Notes: a model not told the origin generated them from the sequence alone. Shown: positions 8,620-17,963, counted from the first letter of the stretch. The stretch is 64,000 nucleotides of DNA from JAFGVL01 sp963662245 (GCA_963662245.2 CAXXVQ010000007.1:62001-126000), one strand, 5' to 3'. Made by a program: numbers and translations.

Positions 8620-8633
8620 TTCACAACTTTCAG

Positions 8634-9677
8634 ATGCAATCAAACCAATTACATATTACACTTCCGGCTGAATGGCATCCGCAAAGTGGCGTACAGCTTA
8701 CTTGGCCACATGAAAACACTGATTGGAAAGATATTCTTGATGAAGTAATTCCTGTTTTCGTGGAAATTGCCAAAGAAGTTTCAAAGCGGGAAAAGCTTCT
8801 TATCGTTTGTCATGATGTTGATGTGGTATATCACCAACTTGGCGAAGATGTTAACCGTAAGAACATCCAGTTCCGCGCAATGGACACTAATGACACTTGG
8901 GCTCGTGACCATGGTGCAATTTCCGTGTTTGTAAATGATGATCCATACATTTACGATTTTTGTTTTAACGGCTGGGGGATGAAATTTCCGGCTAACCACG
9001 ATAACCTAATTACTCGCGAGTTATATCGAAGAGAGGTTTTTGAAGGCAATGTTGGCTATCAAAACATGCTTCATTGCGTGTTGGAAGGTGGCAGTATCGA
9101 AAGCGATGGCAAAGGCACTATTCTTACCACTGAGGAATGCCTTCTTTCACAAAACAGAAACGAATACAAAGAAAAAGAAGAACTGGAAGATTACCTGAAA
9201 ATGATTTTCGGAGCTGAACGCATACTTTGGTTACGCAACGGCTATCTTGCCGGTGATGATACTGATAGCCATGTGGATACTTTAGCCCGTTTTTGCTCGG
9301 AAGATACTATTGCTTATGTAAAATGTGATGATGAAACTGACGAGCATTACGATGAGCTTAAACTGATGGAAAAGGAATTGCAGGCATTCAAAACTATGGA
9401 GAGTAATGCATACAACTTAATTCCTCTACCTATGGCTGACTTAGCTGTAGAAGAAGATGGACATCGCTTGCCGGGAACTTATGCAAACTTCCTTATTATT
9501 AACGGTGCTGTTCTTATGCCAACCTATGGTTCTGACAAAGATGAGATTGCAAAAACTCAATTAGAAAAAGCATTTCCCGATAGAGAAATCATTGGGATCA
9601 ACTGCTTTCCATTAATAAGACAACATGGTTCCCTGCATTGTGTAACCATGCAATATCCGGAAGGATTTTTAATGTAA
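8634..9677 (+). CDS. aguA: Agmatine deiminase
   Basis: The 347-aa protein belongs to the peptidyl-arginine deiminase-like (PAD_porph) fold. It hydrolyses agmatine to N-carbamoylputrescine and ammonia. Family blocks are AEWHPQSGVQLTWPH at the start, DTNDTWARDHG near residue 85, LEGGSIESDGKG, GDDTDSHVDTLARF near 209, and the C-terminal HGSLHC with the expected catalytic Cys near 335. The next enzyme of the pathway is encoded directly downstream, which confirms the assignment over a plain arginine deiminase-like role. Confidence 0.93.
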   Translation: MQSNQLHITLPAEWHPQSGVQLTWPHENTDWKDILDEVIPVFVEIAKEVSKREKLLIVCHDVDVVYHQLGEDVNRKNIQFRAMDTNDTWARDHGAISVFVNDDPYIYDFCFNGWGMKFPANHDNLITRELYRREVFEGNVGYQNMLHCVLEGGSIESDGKGTILTTEECLLSQNRNEYKEKEELEDYLKMIFGAERILWLRNGYLAGDDTDSHVDTLARFCSEDTIAYVKCDDETDEHYDELKLMEKELQAFKTMESNAYNLIPLPMADLAVEEDGHRLPGTYANFLIINGAVLMPTYGSDKDEIAKTQLEKAFPDREIIGINCFPLIRQHGSLHCVTMQYPEGFLM

Positions 9678-9687
9678 AAATCATTTT

Positions 9688-9720
9688 GCCTTCGACTCCG
9701 CTCAGGCAACAGACACTGAG
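9688..9720 (+). repeat. Single copy of a TTCGACTCCGCTCAGG-type dispersed repeat
   Basis: The spacer between aguA and aguB holds GCCTTCGACTCCGCTCAGGC, much more GC-rich than its surroundings. The same core is a familiar intergenic repeat in Bacteroidota genomes. Only one copy is in this window, so the repeat status rests on prior knowledge. Confidence 0.4.
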
Positions 9721-9725
9721 AAACT

Positions 9726-10601
9726 ATGAAAGTAGCTTTAATTCAACAATCAAACTCAGCCGATATTCGCAGCAATATCAATAAGCTGAAAGAAAATATT
9801 ACTGCTTGTGCTAAACAAGGTGCTGAACTTATTGTACTTCAAGAATTGCACAACGGGCTATACTTCTGTCAAGTAGAAGACCCTGCTATTTTTGATATGG
9901 CGGAAACTATTCCGGGACCAAGTACTGATGAATTCGGTATGTTGGCAAAAGAACTAGGCGTGGTTATCGTTCTTTCATTATTTGAAAAACGCCTACCCGG
10001 CTTATATCACAATACAGCTGTCGTAATTGAGAAAGACGGCTCTATTGCCGGTAAATATCGCAAAATGCATATCCCTGATGATCCTGCATATTACGAAAAA
10101 TTCTATTTCACTCCGGGTGATTTAGGCTTTACTCCTATTCAAACTTCGGTTGGGAAACTTGGCGTTCTTGTATGCTGGGATCAATGGTATCCGGAAGCTG
10201 CTCGCATGATGGCTTTAGCCGGTGCTGAATTATTGATATACCCAACAGCTATTGGCTACGAAAGCACTGATACTGATGAAGAGAAGGCTCGCCAACGCGA
10301 GGCTTGGACTATCTCGCAACGCGCTCATGCTGTAGCAAATGGATTGCATGTTATTAGCGTAAACCGCACCGGTTATGAGAAAGATCCTTCGGGAGTAACT
10401 AACGGCATTCAGTTTTGGGGAAGCAGTTTTGTAGCAGGACCTCAAGGTGAATTCATCACTCAAGCTTCAACTGATAAAGAAGAAAATCTGGTTGTGGATA
10501 TCAATTTAAAAAGAACAGAAGAAGTTCGCCGTATGTGGCCTTTCTTCCGTGACAGAAGAATTGATGAATTTGGAGATCTGACAAAAAGAGCAAGAGATTA
10601 A
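9726..10601 (+). CDS. aguB: N-carbamoylputrescine amidase
   Basis: The 291-aa enzyme is a nitrilase-superfamily amidase. The catalytic triad is visible as Glu in VLQELHNG (near 40), Lys in GKYRKMHIPDD (near 114) and Cys in LVCWDQWYPEAAR (near 148). It turns N-carbamoylputrescine into putrescine, CO2 and ammonia, completing arginine-derived polyamine synthesis after aguA. The CWDQWYPEAARMMAL block and the ending RMWPFFRDRRID are typical of the AguB subgroup. A bidirectional terminator separates it from the converging dus gene. Confidence 0.94.
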   Translation: MKVALIQQSNSADIRSNINKLKENITACAKQGAELIVLQELHNGLYFCQVEDPAIFDMAETIPGPSTDEFGMLAKELGVVIVLSLFEKRLPGLYHNTAVVIEKDGSIAGKYRKMHIPDDPAYYEKFYFTPGDLGFTPIQTSVGKLGVLVCWDQWYPEAARMMALAGAELLIYPTAIGYESTDTDEEKARQREAWTISQRAHAVANGLHVISVNRTGYEKDPSGVTNGIQFWGSSFVAGPQGEFITQASTDKEENLVVDINLKRTEEVRRMWPFFRDRRIDEFGDLTKRARD

Positions 10602-10603
10602 AT

Positions 10604-10635
10604 ACAAAGGCGCCTTACTAAAAGGCGTCTTTTTC
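10604..10635. terminator. Shared terminator between aguB and the dus-like gene
   Basis: AAAGGCGCCTT...AAAAGGCGTCTTTTT forms a hairpin between two converging genes, with a T-run on the plus side and A-rich flank giving Us on the minus side. Confidence 0.7.
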
Positions 10636-11598
10636 ATTTCTAACACCTACAATTTCCTCATTCCTAACAATATCCATCACCGCCATCTCATATTTAGCCA
10701 TATTCTGTGCTTTCTTAACCTTTTTCAGACATTTATGAGAATTAGTGAAGAGCAATGAGAAATATTCCCAAAAGGAATACATCTTCAAGATAATATGTTT
10801 CTCTCCTGACAATGCTTGAGTATATCCTTCCAATAATTCATCATGAAAGCCTTTGAAAGTCTGCTTGGTGTCCAAAGGATATTCTGTTAAGCCTTGTTTA
10901 ATCATTTGCGGAAGAAATGGATCCTGAATAATTCCACGCCCCAACATCCATGTATTAATTTGAGGGAAACGAGATTTCAACTCGTTAAATTTCTGCACAG
11001 AATTGATGTCTCCATTGTAAATGATTTCATGCTTGGAAAGAGCAAGACATTCTTCAAAGGTATTTAAGTTCACAGATCCCTTGTATTGCTGTTTCCCTAG
11101 TCGAGGATGGATAGCTATGTTTTTTATGGCAAATTGATTTAGTTTTGGTAATAATACTTTAGCCTCATCTGCATTTTCATCTCCCAGACGCATCTTGATT
11201 GATATACTTATAGCTGATCTATCAAGAAATTCTGTCAGAATATCGACAATCTTATCAGATTCTTTAATTAAACCCGCTCCCATACCTTTTTTTGTGACCA
11301 TTGGATACGGACATCCTAAATTCCAATTCAACTCCGTATAGCCTAACGCCTTCACATAATCCGCTACCAAAATAAAATCCTCTGCCGTTTTACACATCAC
11401 TTGTGGCTGTACGGGTATATCCAAATTATTCTCAGGTAATAAATCTCTTTTGTACGATGCTTTTATATCCTTTTCTCCGTTTAAACGAATATAGGGTGCA
11501 TAAAATAAGTCAATACCCCCAAAGTGCTTATGAAAAGCATTTCGGAAACGAAAATCAGTAAAACCTTGTAATGGTGAAGAAATTAAGATTGGTTCCAT
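10618..11598 (-). CDS. tRNA-dihydrouridine synthase
   Basis: The 326-aa protein is an FMN TIM-barrel enzyme that reduces uridines in the tRNA D-loop. It starts ILISSPLQGFTDFRFRNAF, has LNWNLGCPYP with the catalytic Cys near residue 97, then GAGLIKES, IKMRLG, IHPRLGKQQYKG and IYNGDI in normal Dus order. I prefer ATG at 11598 because it begins exactly at the conserved MEPILISSP start; an in-frame ATG 11 codons upstream adds an unconserved leader. Which Dus subgroup it is cannot be settled from sequence alone. It is a single-gene unit on the minus strand. Confidence 0.88.
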   Translation of the reverse strand: MEPILISSPLQGFTDFRFRNAFHKHFGGIDLFYAPYIRLNGEKDIKASYKRDLLPENNLDIPVQPQVMCKTAEDFILVADYVKALGYTELNWNLGCPYPMVTKKGMGAGLIKESDKIVDILTEFLDRSAISISIKMRLGDENADEAKVLLPKLNQFAIKNIAIHPRLGKQQYKGSVNLNTFEECLALSKHEIIYNGDINSVQKFNELKSRFPQINTWMLGRGIIQDPFLPQMIKQGLTEYPLDTKQTFKGFHDELLEGYTQALSGEKHIILKMYSFWEYFSLLFTNSHKCLKKVKKAQNMAKYEMAVMDIVRNEEIVGVRNEKDAF

Positions 11599-11677
11599 CC
11601 TTTTAAATTCAAGACCTTTGTAAGAATACAAATTAAAAAATAAAAACTATCAGTTTTATCTATGTGAAAAAAATTAA

Positions 11678-11685
11678 TACATTTG
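11678..11685 (+). promoter_or_regulatory. -7 box (TACATTTG)
   Basis: TACATTTG lies 24 bases before the ATG at 11709. A TTTT at 11654-11657 about 20 bases upstream may serve as a weak -33 box. Confidence 0.45.
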
Positions 11686-11708
11686 TCTACCCTAAGAAAT
11701 AAAACACC

Positions 11709-12038
11709 ATGAAAAAAAGAATACTAACTACAACCTTCTTTCTTATTGGATTGCTTTCTCAAAGCCAAAATAACGACTCTATCTTTCACGAAAATTCGCA
11801 AACATTTTGCAATGTTTGCATCAACAATAATACAATCACTGTAGATAATTGTGGATTTGTAGGTGTTGGACTATTATATATATATGATATGCGAGGACAA
11901 AAAGTGTTTGAAGAAACCGTAACTTTTGATAGCGCTCGCACAACAATCAAATTTGATGAAAAGATAAAAAGAGGCACTTATGTTGTAATCCTTTCGGCAA
12001 ATGACGAAAGCCGAAGTTTAAAAGTTGTAATTCAATAA
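11709..12038 (+). CDS. Small secreted protein resembling a stand-alone T9SS C-terminal domain
   Basis: The 109-aa product has a signal peptide ending near QSQ (residues 1-20) and then one short beta-rich domain: NNNTITVDNCGFVG, LLYIYDMRGQKVFEETV, and KRGTYVVILSANDESRSLKV. This order (IYDxxGqxv followed by GxYvv and a basic end) is that of T9SS sorting domains, but there is almost no cargo before it. Two cysteines near residues 35-38 and one near 48 could form a disulfide. Function is unknown. It ends one base before the converging ruvC gene. Confidence 0.6.
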   Translation: MKKRILTTTFFLIGLLSQSQNNDSIFHENSQTFCNVCINNNTITVDNCGFVGVGLLYIYDMRGQKVFEETVTFDSARTTIKFDEKIKRGTYVVILSANDESRSLKVVIQ

Positions 12039-12039
12039 G

Positions 12040-12612
12040 CTACTCTTTCTTCGAACCACGAACTTTCTCTTGATTCTTGGCAGCAAAATCTTTCCAACTG
12101 GAATACTTCTTTTCAACCTTAGGTGCATTCGTAGCAAAATAATGACAAAGAGCCGCCGCCAAACCATCAGTAGCATCTAATTCTTTAGGAATCTGCTCTT
12201 GAGGTATTTTTAAAATACGCTTAAGCATATCAGCCACTTGCTCTTTTGTCGCCTGACCTTTACCCGTAATCGACATTTTTATTTTCAACGGAGCATATTC
12301 AGCTATAGGTATATCTCGAAATAAACCTGCTGCCATTGCCACTCCTTGAGCTCTTCCAAGCTTTAACATTGACTGTACATTTTTCCCAAAGAAAGGTGCT
12401 TCCAGTGCCATCTCGTCAGGCTTATATTCATCAATAAGAGCCACTGTACGAGAAAAAACTTGCTGTAATGTCAGGTAATGATCCTTAATCTTTTTAAAAT
12501 CAAAAACACCAAGTGTTAGCAATTCGGGTTTATTTCCAACCACACGAATTACACCATATCCCATTACGGTTGTTCCAGGGTCAATACCTAATATTATTCT
12601 TTCTACAGCCAT
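12040..12612 (-). CDS. ruvC: Holliday junction endonuclease RuvC
   Basis: The 190-aa product begins ERIILGIDPGTTVMGYGVI, with the first catalytic Asp in GIDPGT (near 11). MALEAPFFGKNVQSMLKLGR supplies the Glu (near 70), and KELDATDGLAAALCHYF the last two acidic residues. RuvC resolves Holliday junctions produced by RuvAB. The tail after residue 160 (KKYSSWKDFAAKNQ) is a common lysine-rich extension in Bacteroidota. Its start overlaps the stop of the DUF4286 gene by one base (TAATG), so the two are translationally coupled. Confidence 0.96.
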   Translation of the reverse strand: MAVERIILGIDPGTTVMGYGVIRVVGNKPELLTLGVFDFKKIKDHYLTLQQVFSRTVALIDEYKPDEMALEAPFFGKNVQSMLKLGRAQGVAMAAGLFRDIPIAEYAPLKIKMSITGKGQATKEQVADMLKRILKIPQEQIPKELDATDGLAAALCHYFATNAPKVEKKYSSWKDFAAKNQEKVRGSKKE

Positions 12613-12917
12613 TAATCTATCACTTCTAAAAATGTGCTGAAGTAAAGTACCTCAACAGAGAATAAAGATGAAATCTCCATTTGAAATAAATCTCCATATT
12701 CAGATTTCCATTGATTCACCGCATCAATACTATCTGCCTTTAACTGAATAGAAATAGCACTTCCCTCATCAATCTCATCACTAAGCACTCTGGTTACAAC
12801 AGATTCAGAAAAATAACCACTATTGATCATTCCAGGCACATGCTTTTCTTTCACCCATTTTAGAAATGAACCATACACCTTGTCTGAAACACTGTATGTT
12901 GTATTAAAAATTATCAT
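12612..12917 (-). CDS. DUF4286-family protein
   Basis: The 101-aa product is a small ferredoxin-like alpha/beta domain: MIIFNTTYSVSDKVYGSFL, WVKEKHVPGMINSGYF, ISIQLKADSIDAVNQW and a final EVLYFSTFLEVI. This matches the DUF4286 family, which is commonly encoded just before ruvC in Bacteroidota. No catalytic residues can be inferred. The gene overlaps ruvC by one base and probably provides its promoter. Function unknown. Confidence 0.75.
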   Translation of the reverse strand: MIIFNTTYSVSDKVYGSFLKWVKEKHVPGMINSGYFSESVVTRVLSDEIDEGSAISIQLKADSIDAVNQWKSEYGDLFQMEISSLFSVEVLYFSTFLEVID

Positions 12918-12972
12918 ATCAATTATATTTTAACGCAAAGATAGAAACAATAAACTAATGATTACTATTAAT

Positions 12973-12999
12973 AAAAAAGCCTAAGACTATGCTTAGGCT
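12973..12999 (-). terminator. Terminator after the glycosyltransferase gene
   Basis: AGCCTAAG (12978-12985) pairs with CTTAGGCT (12992-12999); on the minus strand the stem is followed by six Us. Confidence 0.85.
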
Positions 13000-13004
13000 A
13001 AATT

Positions 13005-14177
13005 TTATTTCCACTGATACTTACGCTTTCTTCTTAACTTTATACCAAACATGGCATAAAGAGTAATAAGCGGAAGCATAATATCAAAAACTAAAATCGA
13101 CAACCAAAATAATCTTTCTTTGAAATGCTTTGCGGAAAGATTAATCACAATCGCTTGAATTGAGTAGCGTAATATAAACAATAAACCAGCTACAATAGCA
13201 ACGATTGGTTGTGCATACAATAAAACACCAATTAGTGATAAATAAAACAATCCTCTAGTAAACACTTCACACCCAATAATTGACTTACTGGCATTTTTAT
13301 AATATGAAGCTGTAGACAAGTGTCTTTCCTTTTGCACAAACCACTCTTTAAATGTTGGCTTTATTGTAGATTCGGTAACACTATCAGGATTAATTTCCAC
13401 ACGCACATTAGTCTTATCAGCACCTTTATTGACAAACAAATCATCATCACCTGATTGCAGGTGTAACATTGAAGCAAAGCCCTTCATATTAAAGAACAAC
13501 TCCTTACGATAAGCCATGTTACGACCAACACCCATATATGGTTTTCCTTTAATAGCAAATCCCATATATTGCAAAGCAATAAAGAATGTATCATATGAAA
13601 TCATGTGAGAAAGGATACCTTTTTTCTTTTCATATGCTCCATAACCCAACACAAAGTTCTTTCCATCAACAAAATTACGCACCATGTTTCTAATCCAATA
13701 ATCTGACTTAGGTTTACAATCTGCATCTGTAAAAAGAAGAATATCACTTTTTGCTGCCTTAATACCAACTGTCAAAGCCAATTTCTTCGGACTCATCACC
13801 TGAGCATCATGAGGCACATAAGTATGATAAAGATGTGGATATTGCTGTTGAAATTGAGCCAACACGGTTTTTGACTCATCTGACGACCCATCATTTACAA
13901 CAATCACCTCAAAATTTGGGTATTTCTGATTTAACACCGATGGCAAAAATTCTGTCAGATTCTCTGATTCATTTCTGGCACAAATCACAACAGAAACCGG
14001 CGGAAAGTCCTTTAGATAAGGAACCTCCGCTTTAATAACCTTCTTTTTAAAAGAAAGAACAGAAGTGTAGTAATATAAATAATAGAACAGTTGAATAATG
14101 AAGCTAAAAGCAAAGATGCCCATAAGCACCCATACATACCATTCTATAGCTTCAAGGTCAATTTCAAAATTCAACAT
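13005..14177 (-). CDS. Membrane-bound family 2 glycosyltransferase
   Basis: The 390-aa protein has one N-terminal transmembrane segment (residues ~13-35), a GT-A domain, and two to three C-terminal segments (about 300-370). GT2 motifs are VSVVICARNESENL, VIVVNDGSSDES, the DxD in LLFTDADCKP (near 150), SGDDDLFVN (near 247) and QKERH (near 283) in place of the usual QxxRW. Processive or poly-sugar synthases carry QxxRW, so a changed motif hints at another mode. The substrate cannot be read. It is a single-gene unit between two terminators. Confidence 0.85.
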   Translation of the reverse strand: MLNFEIDLEAIEWYVWVLMGIFAFSFIIQLFYYLYYYTSVLSFKKKVIKAEVPYLKDFPPVSVVICARNESENLTEFLPSVLNQKYPNFEVIVVNDGSSDESKTVLAQFQQQYPHLYHTYVPHDAQVMSPKKLALTVGIKAAKSDILLFTDADCKPKSDYWIRNMVRNFVDGKNFVLGYGAYEKKKGILSHMISYDTFFIALQYMGFAIKGKPYMGVGRNMAYRKELFFNMKGFASMLHLQSGDDDLFVNKGADKTNVRVEINPDSVTESTIKPTFKEWFVQKERHLSTASYYKNASKSIIGCEVFTRGLFYLSLIGVLLYAQPIVAIVAGLLFILRYSIQAIVINLSAKHFKERLFWLSILVFDIMLPLITLYAMFGIKLRRKRKYQWK

Positions 14178-14201
14178 TTATGTGCAAGTTTAAATATAAA
14201 T

Positions 14202-14232
14202 AAAAAGAGCAAAAATGAATTTTGCTCTTTTT
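14202..14232. terminator. Terminator after lysA (also hairpin upstream of the glycosyltransferase)
   Basis: AAAAAGAGCAAAA (14202-14214) pairs with TTTTGCTCTTTTT (14220-14232); both flanks can give a U-run, and lysA ends at 14252 on the minus strand. Confidence 0.8.
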
Positions 14233-14251
14233 AATCGCTTATCATTTATTA

Positions 14252-15406
14252 TTATAATTCTTCTGACAAATAAGCTTTCGGAAGACTTCTTAGATTATAT
14301 TGAGAAGCCATTATCTCTCCATATGCACCTGCTGAACGCAATGCGATTAAATCACCACGCTTAGTACCATTCATGCACACTTCTTTTTGGAATACATCAG
14401 ATGATTCACAAATTGGACCTACCACATCGTAAACATCTTCAGCCTCAACAGAAGTAATATTCTCAATACGGTGGTAAGCTTGATATAATGCTGGACGCAT
14501 TAAGTCTGTCATACCAGCATCAACAATAGCAAACTTCTTTTCAGTTCCAACTTTCACATAAGTTACTTTTGTGATTAAGTTTCCACATTGAGCCATGATA
14601 GAACGACCCGGTTCGCAATGTAAAACTTGACCTTCACGCAATTTTATGTTTTTATTAAACAAACGGAAGTATGTTTCAAAATCAGCAATTGGGAAATGAT
14701 TTGGATGTTCGTAGTTAATTCCTAAACCACCACCAATATTGATATTTGGCAATTTAATTCCTTTTGCTTCATATTCATCTTGTAGCTCATTTACTCTTAC
14801 ACATAAATCTTGGAAAGATGAAAAATCAGTGATTTGAGATCCTATATGGAAGTGAACACCTACAAGCTCTAAATTCTCTAATGATGCTACCAACGCAAAT
14901 ACTGAATCAATATCACTCATATTGAATCCGAACTTATTTTCGTTCAAACCAGTAGTGATATAATGGTGAGTATGAGCATCCACATTAGGATTAATACGCA
15001 ATGCAACACCTGCTTTTTTACCTTTTTTACCAGCTAGTTCATTGATAACTTCTAACTCAGGTTTTGATTCTGCATTGAAACAGAAAATATCATAATCAAG
15101 AGCAAGGTTGATTTCTTTATCAGTTTTACCAACACCGGCAAAAACAATTGACGAAGCAGGGAAACCAGCTTCAATAGCTGCTTGAACCTCAGCACCACTT
15201 ACACAGTCTGCACCAAGACCATATGAAGCTACAATCTTCAAAAGCTTTGCATTTGCATTTGCTTTTACTGCATAGTGCGCCACATATCCATATTGCTCTG
15301 TTTCTGCTTTTACTATTTCTAAAGTCTTACGAAGTAATTCAGTATCGTAGTAATAAAACGGCGTCTCAATTTGAGCAAATTTATCTACCGGAAATATTCC
15401 TTTCAT
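14252..15406 (-). CDS. lysA: Diaminopimelate decarboxylase
   Basis: The 384-aa PLP enzyme makes lysine from meso-diaminopimelate. Conserved points are YAVKANANAKLLK with the PLP Lys near residue 48, GADCVSGAEV, HFHIGSQITD, NIGGGLGINY near 225, EPGRSIMAQCG, and GPICESSDVF with the active-site Cys. It has the length of the short LysA subgroup found in Bacteroidota. It lies 29 bases after lysC on the same strand, so the first and last steps of the lysine branch are probably cotranscribed. Confidence 0.95.
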   Translation of the reverse strand: MKGIFPVDKFAQIETPFYYYDTELLRKTLEIVKAETEQYGYVAHYAVKANANAKLLKIVASYGLGADCVSGAEVQAAIEAGFPASSIVFAGVGKTDKEINLALDYDIFCFNAESKPELEVINELAGKKGKKAGVALRINPNVDAHTHHYITTGLNENKFGFNMSDIDSVFALVASLENLELVGVHFHIGSQITDFSSFQDLCVRVNELQDEYEAKGIKLPNINIGGGLGINYEHPNHFPIADFETYFRLFNKNIKLREGQVLHCEPGRSIMAQCGNLITKVTYVKVGTEKKFAIVDAGMTDLMRPALYQAYHRIENITSVEAEDVYDVVGPICESSDVFQKEVCMNGTKRGDLIALRSAGAYGEIMASQYNLRSLPKAYLSEEL

Positions 15407-15435
15407 AATCTATATCTTTTATTATTTCTTACTTA

Positions 15436-16752
15436 TTAAAATAAATCTTTGCTTAAAGCATTTAGGGCTCTTTGTTTATCCTCAGCTTTAATCAGAAACG
15501 AAATATTGTAGTTACTTCCACCATATGAAATCATACGAATAGGAATTTCTTTCAACGCACCAATAACTTTTGCTTGGAAACCTACATTCTCATAGTTCAT
15601 ATCACCTACCACACATATGATAACCATATCTTTATCTACGGTAACAGTTCCAAATTTCCTAAGTTCATCAAGTATTTCAAAAAGATTCTTTGTATTATCA
15701 ATGGATACAGAAACCCCAACTTCTGAAGTAGTAATCATATCGATAGAAGTTTGATAACGCTCAAACACTTCAAATACTTTGCGCATAAATCCATATGCTA
15801 AAAGCATGCGACCAGATTTAATCTTGATAGCAGTAATTCCATCTTTTGCTGCTACAGCTTCAATATTATTTTTTGAGCACTCCGTTGAAATCAAGGTTCC
15901 TTTAGCTTCAGGTTCCATTGTATTCAATAGGCGTACAGGAATATTTGCTTGTTTAGCAGGAAGCACACATGTTGGGTGAAGAATTTTTGCACCAAAATAG
16001 GCTAACTCAGCAGCTTCTTCAAAATGCAGATTTGCAACAGGTTTTGTCCCTTCTACAAAACGAGGGTCATTATTGTGCATACCATCAATATCTGTCCAAA
16101 TTTGAATCTCTGAAGCACCAATAGCAGCTCCAATAATTGATGCAGTATAATCACTACCACCTCTTTGAAGGTTATCTATTTCACCATAATGGTTTCTACA
16201 AATAAATCCTTGAGTAATATAAATCTCTGCTCCTTCATATTTTTCTAACTGAACTGCAATTTGCTCTTTGATAAAAGCCATATCTGGCTCAGCATTTTTA
16301 TCAGTCTTCATAAAATCCAATGCTGGTAAAAGCATTGAATTCACTCCTGATTCACATAGATAATCATTTACCAAAGCTGTAGAAATCAATTCCCCTTGTG
16401 CAAGAATTGTTTTTTCTTCAAAAAGGGTAAATATCTTGCTCGTAGTAGCAAATGAGCGAAGAAAATCAAATTGCTCTTTTACAAAAGCTTCACCTTTTTT
16501 CAAGTATTCAGGTGTAGAAAAAAGCTCTTTAATTACAGCATTGTATTTATTTTCAAGAACATTAATTACATCTAATGCACCATCAATATTCTTTTTATAC
16601 AAATAATCTGAAATCTCAATCATTGAATTCGTAGTACCTGACATTGCTGATAAAACAACAATTTTTGACTCTCCATCAAGGATTAACTTTGTAACATCCT
16701 TCATTCTTTGTGCAGAACCTACAGATGTTCCTCCAAATTTTAAAACTTTCAT
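15436..16752 (-). CDS. lysC: Aspartate kinase, monofunctional
   Basis: The 438-aa protein phosphorylates aspartate, the entry to lysine, threonine and methionine synthesis. It starts MKVLKFGGTSVGSAQRMKDV, has QGFICRN, RGGSDYTASIIGAAI and WTDIDGMHNNDPR, then two ACT domains from ~300 (ITTSEVGVSVSID, MISYGGSNYNISFLI). The ACT pair suggests feedback control, probably by lysine given that lysA follows. It is not fused to homoserine dehydrogenase. It stands first in the lysC-lysA unit. Confidence 0.95.
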   Translation of the reverse strand: MKVLKFGGTSVGSAQRMKDVTKLILDGESKIVVLSAMSGTTNSMIEISDYLYKKNIDGALDVINVLENKYNAVIKELFSTPEYLKKGEAFVKEQFDFLRSFATTSKIFTLFEEKTILAQGELISTALVNDYLCESGVNSMLLPALDFMKTDKNAEPDMAFIKEQIAVQLEKYEGAEIYITQGFICRNHYGEIDNLQRGGSDYTASIIGAAIGASEIQIWTDIDGMHNNDPRFVEGTKPVANLHFEEAAELAYFGAKILHPTCVLPAKQANIPVRLLNTMEPEAKGTLISTECSKNNIEAVAAKDGITAIKIKSGRMLLAYGFMRKVFEVFERYQTSIDMITTSEVGVSVSIDNTKNLFEILDELRKFGTVTVDKDMVIICVVGDMNYENVGFQAKVIGALKEIPIRMISYGGSNYNISFLIKAEDKQRALNALSKDLF

Positions 16753-16838
16753 ACGGTCTTTTAAAATTTTATATTACTCAGCTATCATTCTGAAAATGAA
16801 TGATTTTTTAAATTCACAATCTAAACTTAAGGCTCAAA

Positions 16839-16902
16839 AAAAACCTTCTCAAAATCGAATCACAAAAGTATATATTTCTATCGATTTTAAGAAGGCTTTT
16901 TT
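16839..16902. terminator. Long inverted repeat, terminator of the lipoprotein gene
   Basis: CCTTCT plus AAAATCGA (16844-16858) pairs with TCGATTTT plus AGAAGG (16881-16895), flanked by A-run and T-run. It lies just past the stop of the minus-strand lipoprotein gene at 16935 and can act on either strand. Confidence 0.75.
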
Positions 16903-16934
16903 ATGCGATTAACGCTGAATATTTTTTTTATAAA

Positions 16935-17963
16935 TCATTTCATTTGTAGTTCATCCATAAACTGCTCATCTCTTTGTCTGTTTTTCAAGACATTAAGATA
17001 AGAAAGAGCCTTTTTGTTATTAAATTTTGAATATGATTGACTTGCCCAATCAATTGCAGCTTCTAAATCTCCGTTAATTTCATTTATAATAGCCATATTG
17101 TAATATGCTCTTCCGGCAATCTCGGGATCTGCATTTTTTGTCTCTTTATTCCAAAGCATTGCTGCTTCATCCCATTTCCCGGTTTGAGCTAATCGTTTCC
17201 CGGTTTTAAAATTATCGGTTCCTTTTACATAATAGTTTCTTGAAACACGCACATTGTGAGCCATAACCATCTGAGCATAATCCTGCCCAACTTGATAACT
17301 AAAATCGCGTACATCAGAAACACTATTCACTGCCCCAACAATCATTTCTAAAGGATTCCTCTTATCTACCGTATAATTAAATGAACGATTAAACTTTCTT
17401 TGATCAATTATCTGATTATACTGCGGATCGTAAATACGCCATCCACCTTTTATCACAACGGTAGTTTTTGCATCTACTCTCGAATGATGCACCTCACCTC
17501 TTGGAGTTTCCTGTACTTCAACATATTTTTCTACTCCCACATGAGTATCCGTATCATACGCTTCAAGTACAAAAACAACTTCTACATCATTTTCATCACA
17601 AATCTTTTTTAACTGTGGCCACGCCAAAGGCTTATCCATCACACCCATTCCTTGTGATGTTAGGTTGTATCCTTCAAGAATATCAACTTTTTCAAAACGA
17701 TTAGCCACTTTTAATTCTGAAACTAACCCATTCAACACTTCTTCAGTCCCTTTTTTTTCAAGTTTGGGTGACTCCATTGTTAATACTTGATCAATTTTAT
17801 TTAGCTTGGAATTACCTTTTGAACGGTCTAGCACACCAACCTTTTTAACTGACGAGGCTATAGGAACAGCAGGTGGCTGAACTACAGAAAGTGTCAGAAT
17901 GTTTGTTGAACTACACCCTACAAGCAAAAAACTTGCAAACAAAAACAGTAAATATTTCTTCAT
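16935..17963 (-). CDS. TPR-containing lipoprotein (resembles DUF6340)
   Basis: The 342-aa product has a lipoprotein signal with lipobox LLVGC, Cys near residue 17. The main domain (VGVLDRSKGNS, VVFVLEAYDTDT, VVIKGGWRIYDP) looks like the Bacteroidota family annotated DUF6340. The C-terminal 80 residues (GKWDEAAMLWNKETKNADP, AYYNMAIINEINGDLEAAI) form two TPR-like helical pairs. It should be anchored in the outer membrane, facing the periplasm or the surface. Substrate or partner is unknown, and the gene is alone between divergent and convergent neighbours. Confidence 0.7.
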   Translation of the reverse strand: MKKYLLFLFASFLLVGCSSTNILTLSVVQPPAVPIASSVKKVGVLDRSKGNSKLNKIDQVLTMESPKLEKKGTEEVLNGLVSELKVANRFEKVDILEGYNLTSQGMGVMDKPLAWPQLKKICDENDVEVVFVLEAYDTDTHVGVEKYVEVQETPRGEVHHSRVDAKTTVVIKGGWRIYDPQYNQIIDQRKFNRSFNYTVDKRNPLEMIVGAVNSVSDVRDFSYQVGQDYAQMVMAHNVRVSRNYYVKGTDNFKTGKRLAQTGKWDEAAMLWNKETKNADPEIAGRAYYNMAIINEINGDLEAAIDWASQSYSKFNNKKALSYLNVLKNRQRDEQFMDELQMK

